DNA from: Providencia burhodogranariea DSM 19968
GTDB taxonomy: Bacteria > Pseudomonadota > Gammaproteobacteria > Enterobacterales > Enterobacteriaceae
Length of the DNA: 64,000 nucleotides
Direction of reading: 5' to 3'
Assembly (NCBI RefSeq): GCF_000314855.2
Contig: NZ_KB233227.1
Coordinates: 28,351 to 92,350 of the forward strand
Both the position numbers and the translations under genes were made by a program. Below are positions 45,520 through 54,360 of this stretch, piece by piece. Positions within the stretch are counted from its first letter, which is position 1, and every line of letters begins with the position of its first letter. Under the pieces are notes generated by a model. That model made no database searches. It was not told where the DNA came from and was given only the letters and a program-made list of their open reading frames with translations.

Positions 45520-47835
45520 ATGAATATCGTTTGTATCGGTGGCGGTCCCGCAGGGCTTTACTTCGGCTTACTGATGAAATTACAGGATCCACGAAATCGT
45601 ATTGTGATTGTTGAACGAAATCGTCCCTATGACACGTTTGGTTGGGGAGTCGTATTTTCTGATGCCACATTAAGTAACTTGCGTAGAGCTGATCCCGTGT
45701 CGGCAGAAACCATTTCGGCTGAATTTAGTCATTGGGATGATATCGATATTCACTTTAAAGGTGTCTGTAATCGCAGTGGTGGTCATGGTTTCATTGGTAT
45801 TGGGCGTAAAAAGTTACTGAATATCTTACAAGATCGCTGCCTTGAAGTTGGCGTAGAGTTAGTATTTGAAACGCAAGTGACTGACGATCAAGAAATAGCA
45901 CGTCAATATGACGCAGATCTGATCATTGCTTCTGATGGGATCAATAGCGCAGTACGTACTCGGTACGAAAATGTATTTAAGCCCGATATTGATCAGCGTC
46001 GTTGCCGTTTTGTTTGGTTAGGGACGAAGAAGATCTTTGACGCATTTACTTTCTTATTTGCTGAGAACGAACACGGTTGGTTTCAAGTTCACGCCTATCA
46101 ATTCCAAGAAGGTTTATCAACGTTTATCGTTGAAACCACTGAGGAGACTTGGTTAAAAGCTGGCATCGATCAAATGTCTCAGGAAGAGGGCGTTGCTTAC
46201 TGTGAAACTCTGTTTGCTCCATGGCTGGATGGCGAAAAGTTAATTGCAAATGCCGCCCATTTACGTGGAGCCGCTATTTGGATCCGTTTTCCTCGCGTCA
46301 TTTGTGACAACTGGGTGCACTGGACAACGCCGACAAGCAGTAAAGACGTACCAGTGGTATTGATGGGCGATGCAGCGCATACAGCACACTTCTCTATTGG
46401 CTCAGGGACTAAGTTAGCACTTGAAGATGCAATTGAATTAACTGAAAGCTTAAAAGCAACACACGGTAACTTGCGCAAAGGCTTAGAACACTACCAAAAA
46501 GTGCGTAGTGTTGAAGTTCTAAAAATTCAAAATGCAGCGCGTAACTCAACTGAGTGGTTTGAAAATATCAGTCGCTACGAAAACCTTGAGCCAGAGCAGT
46601 TCGCGTATTCATTGCTGACCCGTTCACAACGTATTTCTCATGAGAATTTGCGGGTGCGCGATGCACAATGGCTGCAAAATTATGAGAACTGGTTTGCGAC
46701 AAAATCCGGTATCGAAGCCAGCTCAGATTCGCAACAAATTCCACCAATGTTAACGCCTTATCGCTTAAGGGGCATCGAGCTAAAAAATCGTGTCATTGCC
46801 TCACCAACACTGCTTTATTGTGCAACTAATGGGCTTGTCAGCGATTTTCATCTCGTTCATTTAGGTAGCCGAGCTTTAGGCGGAGTCAGTCTTATCATGA
46901 CTGAAATGACCGCAATTTCACCGATAGCAAGAATGACTGAAGGTTGTCCAGGTATTTGGAATGATCAGCAAGTTGATGCTTGGAAAAACATTACTCAATT
47001 TGTTCATCAAAAAACTGATGCAAAAATAGGTATTCAGTTAGGCCATGCTGGTCGTCGAGGTTCGACTCAACGTGGTTGGGAAAAAGAAAATCACCCATTA
47101 ATAGAAGGTAACTGGCCTTTAGTTAGTGCATCAGCGTTACCTTACTTACCGAATATTTCACAGATACCTTCTGAGCTAACTGAAATTCAGATGGTTGAAA
47201 TCATTGAACAGTTTGTTGAAGCCACGAAACGCGCAGATAAAGCAGGTTTTGACTGGCTTGAGATACAGGCCGGTCATGGTTATCTGTTATCGAGCTTCAT
47301 TTCACCATTAACCAATCTACGAACTGATAGCTTTGGTGGCACTTTAGAAAATCGGCTGCGTTTTCCTTTGGCAGTAGTCAGTGCAGTTAGGCATGTGTGG
47401 CCAAGTGACAAACCGCTTTCAGTACGTATATCAACAACAGATTGGGTAGAAGGTGGCACAACTGTTGATGAAGCTGTGCTGATAGGGCAAGCGATGCATC
47501 AGGCTGGCGCGGATATGGTTGATTGCTCTTCTGGTGAAGTCTCACCATTACAACGACCTGTATATGGACGTATGTATCAAACACCAATGGCTGACCGTAT
47601 TCGTAATGAAGGCAATGTACCTGTTATTGCTGTTGGTGCCATCACTGAGGCGGATCAAGTTAATAGTATCATTGCTTCAGGACGTGCTGATTTATGTGCA
47701 TTATCGCGCCCACTATTGTCCGACCCTGCTTGGGTTCTGCATGAGTGTGCCCGTTTTGGCTGGAATTCAGTGAATTGGCCTGCTCCATATGAATATGGTC
47801 GCCAACAACTGCTACAGCAATCCAAAAGCCGCTAA
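45520..47835 (+). CDS. Fused flavin monooxygenase / old-yellow-enzyme: 2-aminobenzoyl-CoA or salicylyl-CoA hydroxylase family
   Basis: 771 residues in two parts. Residues 1 to about 390 are a class A flavin monooxygenase ([17 protein letters not shown] at the start, [17 protein letters not shown] near 285). Residues from about 408 are an NADH:flavin oxidoreductase of the OYE type ([38 protein letters not shown]). This architecture is that of 2-aminobenzoyl-CoA monooxygenase/reductase of Azoarcus and its salicylyl-CoA 5-hydroxylase relatives. With the upstream genes suggesting isatinate, anthraniloyl-CoA is the favoured substrate and hydroxylation at C5 the favoured outcome. Whether the reductase half also acts is open. 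Confidence 0.85.
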   Translation: MNIVCIGGGPAGLYFGLLMKLQDPRNRIVIVERNRPYDTFGWGVVFSDATLSNLRRADPVSAETISAEFSHWDDIDIHFKGVCNRSGGHGFIGIGRKKLLNILQDRCLEVGVELVFETQVTDDQEIARQYDADLIIASDGINSAVRTRYENVFKPDIDQRRCRFVWLGTKKIFDAFTFLFAENEHGWFQVHAYQFQEGLSTFIVETTEETWLKAGIDQMSQEEGVAYCETLFAPWLDGEKLIANAAHLRGAAIWIRFPRVICDNWVHWTTPTSSKDVPVVLMGDAAHTAHFSIGSGTKLALEDAIELTESLKATHGNLRKGLEHYQKVRSVEVLKIQNAARNSTEWFENISRYENLEPEQFAYSLLTRSQRISHENLRVRDAQWLQNYENWFATKSGIEASSDSQQIPPMLTPYRLRGIELKNRVIASPTLLYCATNGLVSDFHLVHLGSRALGGVSLIMTEMTAISPIARMTEGCPGIWNDQQVDAWKNITQFVHQKTDAKIGIQLGHAGRRGSTQRGWEKENHPLIEGNWPLVSASALPYLPNISQIPSELTEIQMVEIIEQFVEATKRADKAGFDWLEIQAGHGYLLSSFISPLTNLRTDSFGGTLENRLRFPLAVVSAVRHVWPSDKPLSVRISTTDWVEGGTTVDEAVLIGQAMHQAGADMVDCSSGEVSPLQRPVYGRMYQTPMADRIRNEGNVPVIAVGAITEADQVNSIIASGRADLCALSRPLLSDPAWVLHECARFGWNSVNWPAPYEYGRQQLLQQSKSR

Positions 47836-47864
47836 TCGCCATCACCCGAATAGGAGTAAAGCCG

Positions 47865-48992
47865 ATGAGTACTCAGTCCCATGATCAATATAGAGAAAAT
47901 GTTGCAGGACGTGCTGATGTCGAAGATACGCCTGAGCTGGTGGCGTATTACAAAGATTTAGCTAACTTAAAAACAGGTGCGTTATGGACTGTTGCTAACA
48001 AAATTGAGCCTTGGCAGCCAAAGTCTCAGTCAGTTCCTGTGTTATGGCGTTATCGTGACTTACGCGACCATGTATTACGCTCGGTCGAGCTAGTTACACC
48101 TGAAAAAGCAGGGCGTCGGGTGGTTTATTTAAATAATCCAGGTCGACAAGATGTTGCCGCAGCAGTGGGTTGGCTCTATTCAGGTTTGCAGGTGATGCAT
48201 CCAGGGGAAGCGGCATCAGCTCACGCACACTCTTCATCAGCACTGCGCTTCATTATGGAAGGCAAAGGCGCTTACACCATCGTTGAAGGGCAAAAAATGA
48301 TGTTGGAAGCGAATGATTTTGTATTAACGCCAAATGGTACATGGCATGAGCATGGTGTTGCAGCAGATGGCCTACCTTGTATCTGGCAAGATGGCTTAGA
48401 TATTCCATTGGTTAACGCGATGGAAGCAGGCTTCTACAAAGTACACCCAGACATGCATCAAGTGGAAACTCACCCAGTAGATTATCCCGTAGGTATGTGG
48501 GGTGGCGCGGCACTACGCCCGCATCATATTGGCTGGGATAAACCTTATTCACCACTTTTTAAATATCAGTGGGGGCCAACCTACGAAGCGTTGAAGCGTG
48601 CAGCCAAAGCCACTGATGGATCACCGTTTGATGACATTCTCATGCAATACACCAACCCATTAACGGGTGGACCTGTGATGCCAACCATTGGCGCCAGTAT
48701 GCAACTATTACGACCGGGTTTTGTGGGTAAAGCTCATCGTCATACGGGAAGTTTTATTTATCAAGTTGCTAAAGGCCAAGGCTATTCGGTGATTAACGGT
48801 CAGCGGTTTGATTGGCAAGAGCGCGATATCTTCTGTGTACCGTCATGGATGTTTCATGAACATGTCAACACATCACAGAATGATGATGCTTGTCTGTTCT
48901 GCTTTAGCGATTTACCCGTGATGAACTCACTTGGATTGTATTACGAAGAAGCGCTCGCTGAAAACGACGGGCACCAAAAAATTATTGGCTAA
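47865..48992 (+). CDS. Gentisate 1,2-dioxygenase-family ring-cleavage enzyme
   Basis: 375 residues with two cupin domains. The first has the iron-ligand set in HAHSSSALRFIMEGKGAYT (about 121) and TWHEHG, the second HRHTGSFIYQVAKGQGYSV (about 292) and MFHEH. It opens 2,5-dihydroxylated benzoates between C1 and C2. Gentisate is the family substrate, but 5-hydroxyanthranilate, with NH2 in place of OH at C2, is an alternative suggested by the neighbouring genes and would yield an amide. Ribosome site AGGAG. Confidence 0.85.
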   Translation: MSTQSHDQYRENVAGRADVEDTPELVAYYKDLANLKTGALWTVANKIEPWQPKSQSVPVLWRYRDLRDHVLRSVELVTPEKAGRRVVYLNNPGRQDVAAAVGWLYSGLQVMHPGEAASAHAHSSSALRFIMEGKGAYTIVEGQKMMLEANDFVLTPNGTWHEHGVAADGLPCIWQDGLDIPLVNAMEAGFYKVHPDMHQVETHPVDYPVGMWGGAALRPHHIGWDKPYSPLFKYQWGPTYEALKRAAKATDGSPFDDILMQYTNPLTGGPVMPTIGASMQLLRPGFVGKAHRHTGSFIYQVAKGQGYSVINGQRFDWQERDIFCVPSWMFHEHVNTSQNDDACLFCFSDLPVMNSLGLYYEEALAENDGHQKIIG

Positions 48993-49052
48993 TTATTTTA
49001 ATCATTTACGTGAAGATTTAAGTCAGGTGAGCCTGACAAAAGGAGAAGAATT

Positions 49053-49964
49053 ATGCGTCTTATTACTTATCGTTCAGATGTTACCGCTGCCGCACGTTTA
49101 GGTGCCATTGTTGATAATCAGGTGGTTGATTTAGCTAGATTAGCGGAAGAGCGAGGGCAATATCTGCCAGATAATATGTTGGACTTCATTGATCTTGGGC
49201 CGCAAGGTGTACGTTCTGGGACTGAGTTATTAAATGTGTATCAAGGACAATTTCCCGCAGGCACTGCTTGGCCTGTACAGAATGTGAAAATTTTAGCGCC
49301 AATTCCTCAACCAAGAAAAAATATTTTTGGTATCGGTTTGAACTATGTTGAGCACGTTGCTGAATCTAGTCGCACATTAGATACATCAAAAGAGTTACCA
49401 AAAGAGCCGGTTATTTTTTCTAAGCCACCAACAAGTGTGATTGGACCCGGCGATGCAATAGAGCATAACAGTAATATTACCCAACAACTGGACTGGGAAG
49501 TTGAGCTTGCGGTGATTATAGGAACACGGGCAAAAGGTGTCTCAGAAGCCGACGCATTGAACTATGTGTTTGGTTATAGCTTGATGATTGATATGAGCGC
49601 GCGTGACTGCCGTCGTGCAGGTCAATGGATTTACTCAAAAGGTCAAGATACTTATGCACCATTTGGCCCTTGTATTGTTACTGCGGATGAAATTCCTGAT
49701 CCACATTCCTTAAATCTGAGCCTAAAAGTGAATGGTATCATCAAGCAAGATTCCAATACTCGCCATATGCTGTTTAACGTCAACGCATTGATTGCAGATA
49801 TCAGCAAAGGGATCACTCTTGAATCGGGCGATATTATTGCAACGGGTACTCCAGAAGGTGTCGGAGCAGGGCGTTCACCGCAAGAGTGGGTATGGCCGGG
49901 TGATGTGATTGAGGCTTATGTCGAAAAAATTGGTGAATTGCGCCACCCAGTTGTTGCGGTATAA
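49053..49964 (+). CDS. FAH-family hydrolase, probable maleylpyruvate hydrolase
   Basis: 303 residues with the fumarylacetoacetate hydrolase fold: NIFGIGLNYVEHV, EPVIFSKPPTSVIGPGD, the metal ligands in DWEVELAVIIG and MIDMSARDC, and IIATGTPEGVGAG. After ring cleavage it would split maleylpyruvate, or its amide analogue, to pyruvate and maleate or maleamate. No maleylpyruvate isomerase gene is present, so the direct-hydrolysis version of the gentisate route is indicated. Confidence 0.85.
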   Translation: MRLITYRSDVTAAARLGAIVDNQVVDLARLAEERGQYLPDNMLDFIDLGPQGVRSGTELLNVYQGQFPAGTAWPVQNVKILAPIPQPRKNIFGIGLNYVEHVAESSRTLDTSKELPKEPVIFSKPPTSVIGPGDAIEHNSNITQQLDWEVELAVIIGTRAKGVSEADALNYVFGYSLMIDMSARDCRRAGQWIYSKGQDTYAPFGPCIVTADEIPDPHSLNLSLKVNGIIKQDSNTRHMLFNVNALIADISKGITLESGDIIATGTPEGVGAGRSPQEWVWPGDVIEAYVEKIGELRHPVVAV

Positions 49965-49982
49965 CGCAAAGGAGAGCAGCAA

Positions 49983-51014
49983 ATGTTAAATTTACCTCAA
50001 TTTAAGGCAGCGGCTGTTCAAGCCGCACCTGTTTTCCTTGATACGGATGCAACTGTCGATAAAGTGTGCCATCTCATCGAAGAGGCCGCGGATAATGGTG
50101 CTTCGCTTGTCGCATTCCCTGAAGTATTTGTTTCTGGTTATCCCTATTGGAGCTGGGTAATGAACCCGATTGAGGGTAGCCCATGGTTTGAGAAACTGTG
50201 CAAATCAGCGATTGAAGTACCCGGCCCTGAAATTCGTAAAATTGCTCAAGCAGCCGCTCGCCACCATATCAACGTAGTGATTGGGGTGAATGAACGTAAT
50301 CCAAATGGGATCGCGACGTTGTATAACACCTTAGTGACAATTTCTGATGAAGGTAAAATATTAGGCCGTCATCGCAAATTAGTGCCAACGTGGGCAGAAA
50401 AATTGACTTGGGCAAATGGTGATGCATCATCTTTGAAAGTTCACAAAACCAGTATTGGGCCTTTAGGTGCTTTGGCTTGTGGTGAGAATACCAATACGCT
50501 TGCACGTTTCTCTTTATTAGCCCAAGGCGAGCTAGTGCATATTGCTAGCTACATTGCTCTACCTGTTGCGCCTAAAGATTATGATATGGCTGAGGCGATT
50601 CGGTTAAGGGCTGCGGCTCACTGCTTTGAAGGTAAAGTATTCACTATCGTTTCTTGCTCTACAGTGTCAGAGGAAATTGTAGAAGCCATGGCACAATCAC
50701 ATCCGCAATCACGCGAATTACTCGCGCGTCCTAATAGTGCTTTTTCGGGCATTATCGGGCCAGATGGGCGTGTAATCGGCGAACCTCTGATAGACCAAGA
50801 GGGCATTGTCTATGCAGATATCGATTTAAATCGCTGCATTCAACCACGCCAAATGCATGATATTACTGGCCACTATAATCGTTTTGATATTTTCGATTTA
50901 CAAGTGAATCGCCGTCCATTGACCGCTGCACATTTTCATCATGATGGGCAAGATGTCGATGAACTCAATCAATTCGCAGAACAAGATGATGGTTTACAGG
51001 AGAAAGGGCTATGA
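49983..51014 (+). CDS. Nitrilase-superfamily C-N hydrolase
   Basis: 343 residues with the Glu-Lys-Cys triad at E47 (AFPEVFVSGYPYW), K132 (GRHRKLVPTWAEK) and C166 (GALACGENTNTLAR). The motifs fit true nitrilases (branch 1) better than aliphatic amidases. Its stop overlaps the maleate isomerase start by 4 bp, so the two are co-made. That pairing suggests it frees maleate from a nitrogen-bearing precursor such as maleamate. Hydrolysis of indole-3-acetonitrile or another nitrile feeding the pathway is the other possibility. Confidence 0.8.
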   Translation: MLNLPQFKAAAVQAAPVFLDTDATVDKVCHLIEEAADNGASLVAFPEVFVSGYPYWSWVMNPIEGSPWFEKLCKSAIEVPGPEIRKIAQAAARHHINVVIGVNERNPNGIATLYNTLVTISDEGKILGRHRKLVPTWAEKLTWANGDASSLKVHKTSIGPLGALACGENTNTLARFSLLAQGELVHIASYIALPVAPKDYDMAEAIRLRAAAHCFEGKVFTIVSCSTVSEEIVEAMAQSHPQSRELLARPNSAFSGIIGPDGRVIGEPLIDQEGIVYADIDLNRCIQPRQMHDITGHYNRFDIFDLQVNRRPLTAAHFHHDGQDVDELNQFAEQDDGLQEKGL

Positions 51015-51766
51015 GTGGCGCACGTACATTTCGTATTGGGCAAATCGTGCCCTCTTCTAATACCACAATGGAAACGGAGATCCCCGCTATTTTACGAGCG
51101 CGTGAATCACTGTTTGCCGAGCGCTTTACTTTCCATTCAAGTCGTATGCGTATGAAGAAAGTAACGAAAGATGAATTAGCGAAAATGGATGCTGATAGTG
51201 ATCGCTGCGCTATTGAGCTATCTGATGCTGCGGTTGATGTATTAGGCTATGCCTGCTTAGTAGCGATTATGAGTATGGGGAAAGGCTACCATCGTATTTC
51301 TGAAAAGCGATTGTTTCAACGAACAATAGACAATGGTCACTCTGCACCTGTCGTGACCAGTGCTGGCGCTCTTGTTGATGGGTTACATGCTGTGGGTGCC
51401 AAGCGTATTTCAATTCTAACGCCTTACATGAAACCGCTAACTCAGTTGGTTATCGATTATATTGAAAGTGAAGGAATTGAAGTCGTTGACAGTATTTCGT
51501 TAGAAATCCCGGATAACCTTGATGTTGGCCGCCAAGATCCGTTAGCGCCCGTTGAAATTACTAAAAAGCTGAATACCAATGTAGATGTGATAGTTGCTTC
51601 TGCTTGTGTACAAATGCCTTCATTACCATCCGTTCAATTGATCGAAGATCGTATCGGTTTACCTGTATTGTCATCATCAGTGGCGACAACTTACATGATG
51701 CTGAAAAAATTGGGTTTGGACACTCGGGTTGATGGTTTTGGGTCACTACTTACTGGAAAGTTTTAA
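51011..51766 (+). CDS. Maleate cis-trans isomerase (NicE-like)
   Basis: 251 residues of the Asp/Glu racemase superfamily. FRIGQIVPSSNTTMETEIP and FTFHSSRMRMKKVTKDEL are characteristic of maleate isomerase, and the two catalytic cysteines are C82 (LGYACLVAIM) and C199 (SACVQMPSLP). It turns maleate into fumarate for the TCA cycle, completing the ring-cleavage route. It is translationally coupled to the C-N hydrolase, as maleate isomerase is linked with maleamate amidase in nicotinate pathways. Confidence 0.88.
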   Translation: MSGARTFRIGQIVPSSNTTMETEIPAILRARESLFAERFTFHSSRMRMKKVTKDELAKMDADSDRCAIELSDAAVDVLGYACLVAIMSMGKGYHRISEKRLFQRTIDNGHSAPVVTSAGALVDGLHAVGAKRISILTPYMKPLTQLVIDYIESEGIEVVDSISLEIPDNLDVGRQDPLAPVEITKKLNTNVDVIVASACVQMPSLPSVQLIEDRIGLPVLSSSVATTYMMLKKLGLDTRVDGFGSLLTGKF

Positions 51767-51851
51767 ACAAATTATGTTAAGTGGTCGTTTTTCTTCTGCT
51801 AACCTTTTAATATCGAATGAAATTACACATTCTATTAGACAAGAGGAACAG

Positions 51852-52310
51852 ATGTCAGACTCTAAAATATTTGTTGATAATTATCTGCCTGCCCTACTGG
51901 GGCAGGCATGGATGCTGGTATCGTCAGAGTTTCATGCCGTTGTTGAGGCACATGGCTTGTCTGTATTGGAATGGCGTGTACTTTCGACACTTGCTGATAA
52001 TGGTTCTATGGGAATTACTGAACTCTCGCAAAAAACAGTCAGTAAGCAGCCGACTATTACGCGTGTATTGCAAAGACTAGAGCAACAAGGGCATGTGATT
52101 AGGCACAATAATCATAATGGTAGTGATAGAAGGATTACTCTTGTGAGTATGACTTCTAGCGGCATGTTATTAGTCGAAGGATTGCTTAAAGAAGCAGAAT
52201 TACACGAACAATCGGTTTTAGCGCCACTTGGCACACGTAAAAGCAAAATGCTAAAGCAGGTTTTACAGGAGTTGATTGAACGTCATAACATTACGGATAT
52301 GAAAAAATAA
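51852..52310 (+). CDS. MarR-family regulator at the end of the catabolic operon
   Basis: 152 residues from the ATG at 51852 (AAGAGGAACAG before it). The frame is open upstream, but that part overlaps the spacer. The winged helix spans LSVLEWRVLSTLADNGSMG to VSKQPTITRVLQRLEQQG, with DRRITLVSMTSSG in the wing. MarR repressors of aromatic operons usually sense an acid or CoA thioester intermediate. The palindrome at 41256 is a candidate operator. It is 85 bp after the isomerase, on the same strand. Confidence 0.85.
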   Translation: MSDSKIFVDNYLPALLGQAWMLVSSEFHAVVEAHGLSVLEWRVLSTLADNGSMGITELSQKTVSKQPTITRVLQRLEQQGHVIRHNNHNGSDRRITLVSMTSSGMLLVEGLLKEAELHEQSVLAPLGTRKSKMLKQVLQELIERHNITDMKK

Positions 52311-52583
52311 TAAAAATAGCGAAAAGAGATCAATAGATCTGAAAACCAACCGAGTATTTATCATATGAAGTTTAAATAAATATTTTCTTATCATAATGAT
52401 AACGCTCAATTAAAGAAACTTTGAGAATGGCTGTAATATTCTGTAATAGAATGATTCTCATGAAAGTTTTATGATAATTCTGTTTTTTTGTCTTTATGAT
52501 AAATCGAGACTTTACATCGATTCGATTTATCTATTTACTTCACTACTGATAACCTATGCTTAGCTTAATATCGGAGCACATTC

Positions 52584-54230
52584 ATGTCAGTTGTGACACT
52601 TGTTTTAGTTTTTTTATTAGCCGTCATTGTGAGTGTTTTTATCTCACGGCTACTTAAGGATATTATTCCTTTACCTATTATTCAGATAGCACTCGGTGCA
52701 GGGCTGTCAGTGTTGGGCTTTACGGTTGAGTTTGAACCTCATCTGTTCCTATTTTTATTTATTCCACCATTACTCTTTTTGGATGGTTGGCGTATTCCAA
52801 AAGAGGCTTTATTCCAAGAATTAAAACCTATCATGTCATTGGCGATTGGTCTCGTTGTTGTGACCGTGATCGGAATGGGTTTCTTTATTCATTGGTTAAT
52901 CCCTGCGATTTCATTAGCCGTTGCTTTTGCATTGGCTGCGATTTTGTCACCGACGGATCCAGTTTCAGTCTCCGCTATGACGGTGAATTCACCACTCCCT
53001 TCACGTATGGCACATATTCTTGAAGGTGAATCACTGCTGAATGATGCAACAGGCCTTGTTTGCTTTAGTTTCGCAGTTACTGCAGCATTAACGGGGACAT
53101 TCTCTTTAGCTTCAGCTGCGGGAGAGTTTGTTTTCGTTGCGGTTGGTGGGATTGTTATCGGTCTGTTGGTTGCTTGGGTCATTGGCTGGTTAAACCAATT
53201 TTTGGTTAAGCGTACCGGTGAAGAACCTGCCATTCAGATTATGATCAGCCTATTGATGCCATTCAGTGCTTATTTAGTGGCTGAACATCTTCATGTGTCG
53301 GGTATTTTGGCTGCAGTGGTTGCGGGTATCGCAATGCACTATGAGAAAATCGCGGGGCGTATGCAGGCGGCAACGCGTATGCAAAGCAAAGCAGTGTGGG
53401 ACACAGTACAAACTGCACTTAACGGTATGATCTTTATTTTACTGGGCGAGCAACTTCCTAGTATGTGGAATAACATGCCACAAGTTGCTGAAGCAGCTGG
53501 AGCAAGTCATCCATGGATGTTGTTTGTGTATGTAATAGTCATTACGGTATCGCTGGCTGTATTACGTTTTAGCTGGGTATGGATATCGATGACATTAACG
53601 GTATTCCACAAGCGTCGTCGTGGTAAAGATGCTGATGTATTACACATCCGAATGATGGCTATTATGGCAACAGCAGGTGTCCGGGGGGCGATTACCTTAG
53701 CAGGTATTTTGACCTTGCCACTGTTAATGCCAGATAACACATTATTTCCAAATCGTGATTTGGCTATCTTCTTAGCGATGGGCGTTATTTTATGTTCATT
53801 GCTCATTGCGAGTATTGCATTACCTGTTCTAACGAAAGGTCTTGTGCAGGATTTGCCTTATGATAATGACGAAATTCGTGCTCGAATGGCATTGAATGAA
53901 GCTGCAATGGCACACCTACGTGAACTGATGAACCATCCATCGGAAAACATGGATGAAATTGCGATGCGTACTGAAGTGGGCGCACAGTTATTAGAAATCT
54001 ATGGTAGACGTTTAGATAACACAGATGAAACTGAATCTGATATTTATGACCTTCATAGAATGATTGATATGGAGCGCGCAATGTCTCGCTCAGCCTTACA
54101 AGTAAAACGCGATGCACTGTATCAAATGCGTAAAGGCAAAAATATCAATGAGCGCGTTTACCATCGACTGCGCGATGAGTTAGACCTCAAAGAAGAGACA
54201 CTAAATCATCATAAAAGTAAAAAGCATTAA
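52584..54230 (+). CDS. CPA1-family Na+/H+ antiporter (YjcE-like)
   Basis: 548 residues with 12 or more membrane helices and a hydrophilic tail of about 130 residues. CPA1 landmarks are LFLFLFIPPLLFLDGW, AILSPTDPVSVSAM and the ion-binding Asp of GESLLNDATGLVCF, then TAGVRGAITLAGIL. It exchanges sodium or potassium for protons. It has its own 273-bp promoter region and a strong terminator. No functional link to the catabolic island is visible. Confidence 0.88.
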   Translation: MSVVTLVLVFLLAVIVSVFISRLLKDIIPLPIIQIALGAGLSVLGFTVEFEPHLFLFLFIPPLLFLDGWRIPKEALFQELKPIMSLAIGLVVVTVIGMGFFIHWLIPAISLAVAFALAAILSPTDPVSVSAMTVNSPLPSRMAHILEGESLLNDATGLVCFSFAVTAALTGTFSLASAAGEFVFVAVGGIVIGLLVAWVIGWLNQFLVKRTGEEPAIQIMISLLMPFSAYLVAEHLHVSGILAAVVAGIAMHYEKIAGRMQAATRMQSKAVWDTVQTALNGMIFILLGEQLPSMWNNMPQVAEAAGASHPWMLFVYVIVITVSLAVLRFSWVWISMTLTVFHKRRRGKDADVLHIRMMAIMATAGVRGAITLAGILTLPLLMPDNTLFPNRDLAIFLAMGVILCSLLIASIALPVLTKGLVQDLPYDNDEIRARMALNEAAMAHLRELMNHPSENMDEIAMRTEVGAQLLEIYGRRLDNTDETESDIYDLHRMIDMERAMSRSALQVKRDALYQMRKGKNINERVYHRLRDELDLKEETLNHHKSKKH

Positions 54231-54241
54231 TTAAAATAATG

Positions 54242-54268
54242 GCCAGAATATCTATTCTGGCTTTTTTT
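54242..54268 (+). terminator. Terminator of the antiporter gene
   Basis: The stem GCCAGAATA / TATTCTGGC with a 2-nt gap is followed by seven T, 11 bp after the stop. Confidence 0.9.
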
Positions 54269-54360
54269 AAGCCTGAAAAATAGAAAATTAAACACGGATG
54301 ATAAGTAATTTTCTGAGTAAAAAAACAATAAAATACTAAAAATCTCAGTGAGGGGCCACT

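Noticed and set aside
31430-51766. Reading the island as an indole-3-acetic acid (iac/iaa) degradation cluster
   Set aside because: No Rieske dioxygenase, IacA-type hydroxylase or CoA-ligase genes are present, and the isatin-hydrolase-like cyclase plus StyA-type oxygenase fit free indole better.
52388-52402. Palindrome TTATCATAATGATAA as a Fur box upstream of the antiporter
   Set aside because: The half-sites are in the inverse arrangement to the Fur 7-1-7 motif, and such AT palindromes are expected by chance here.
52889-53233. Minus-strand open frame of 114 codons inside the antiporter gene
   Set aside because: It lies wholly within a well-supported gene on the other strand, with low-complexity Thr/Ala-rich content, and is a shadow of that gene.
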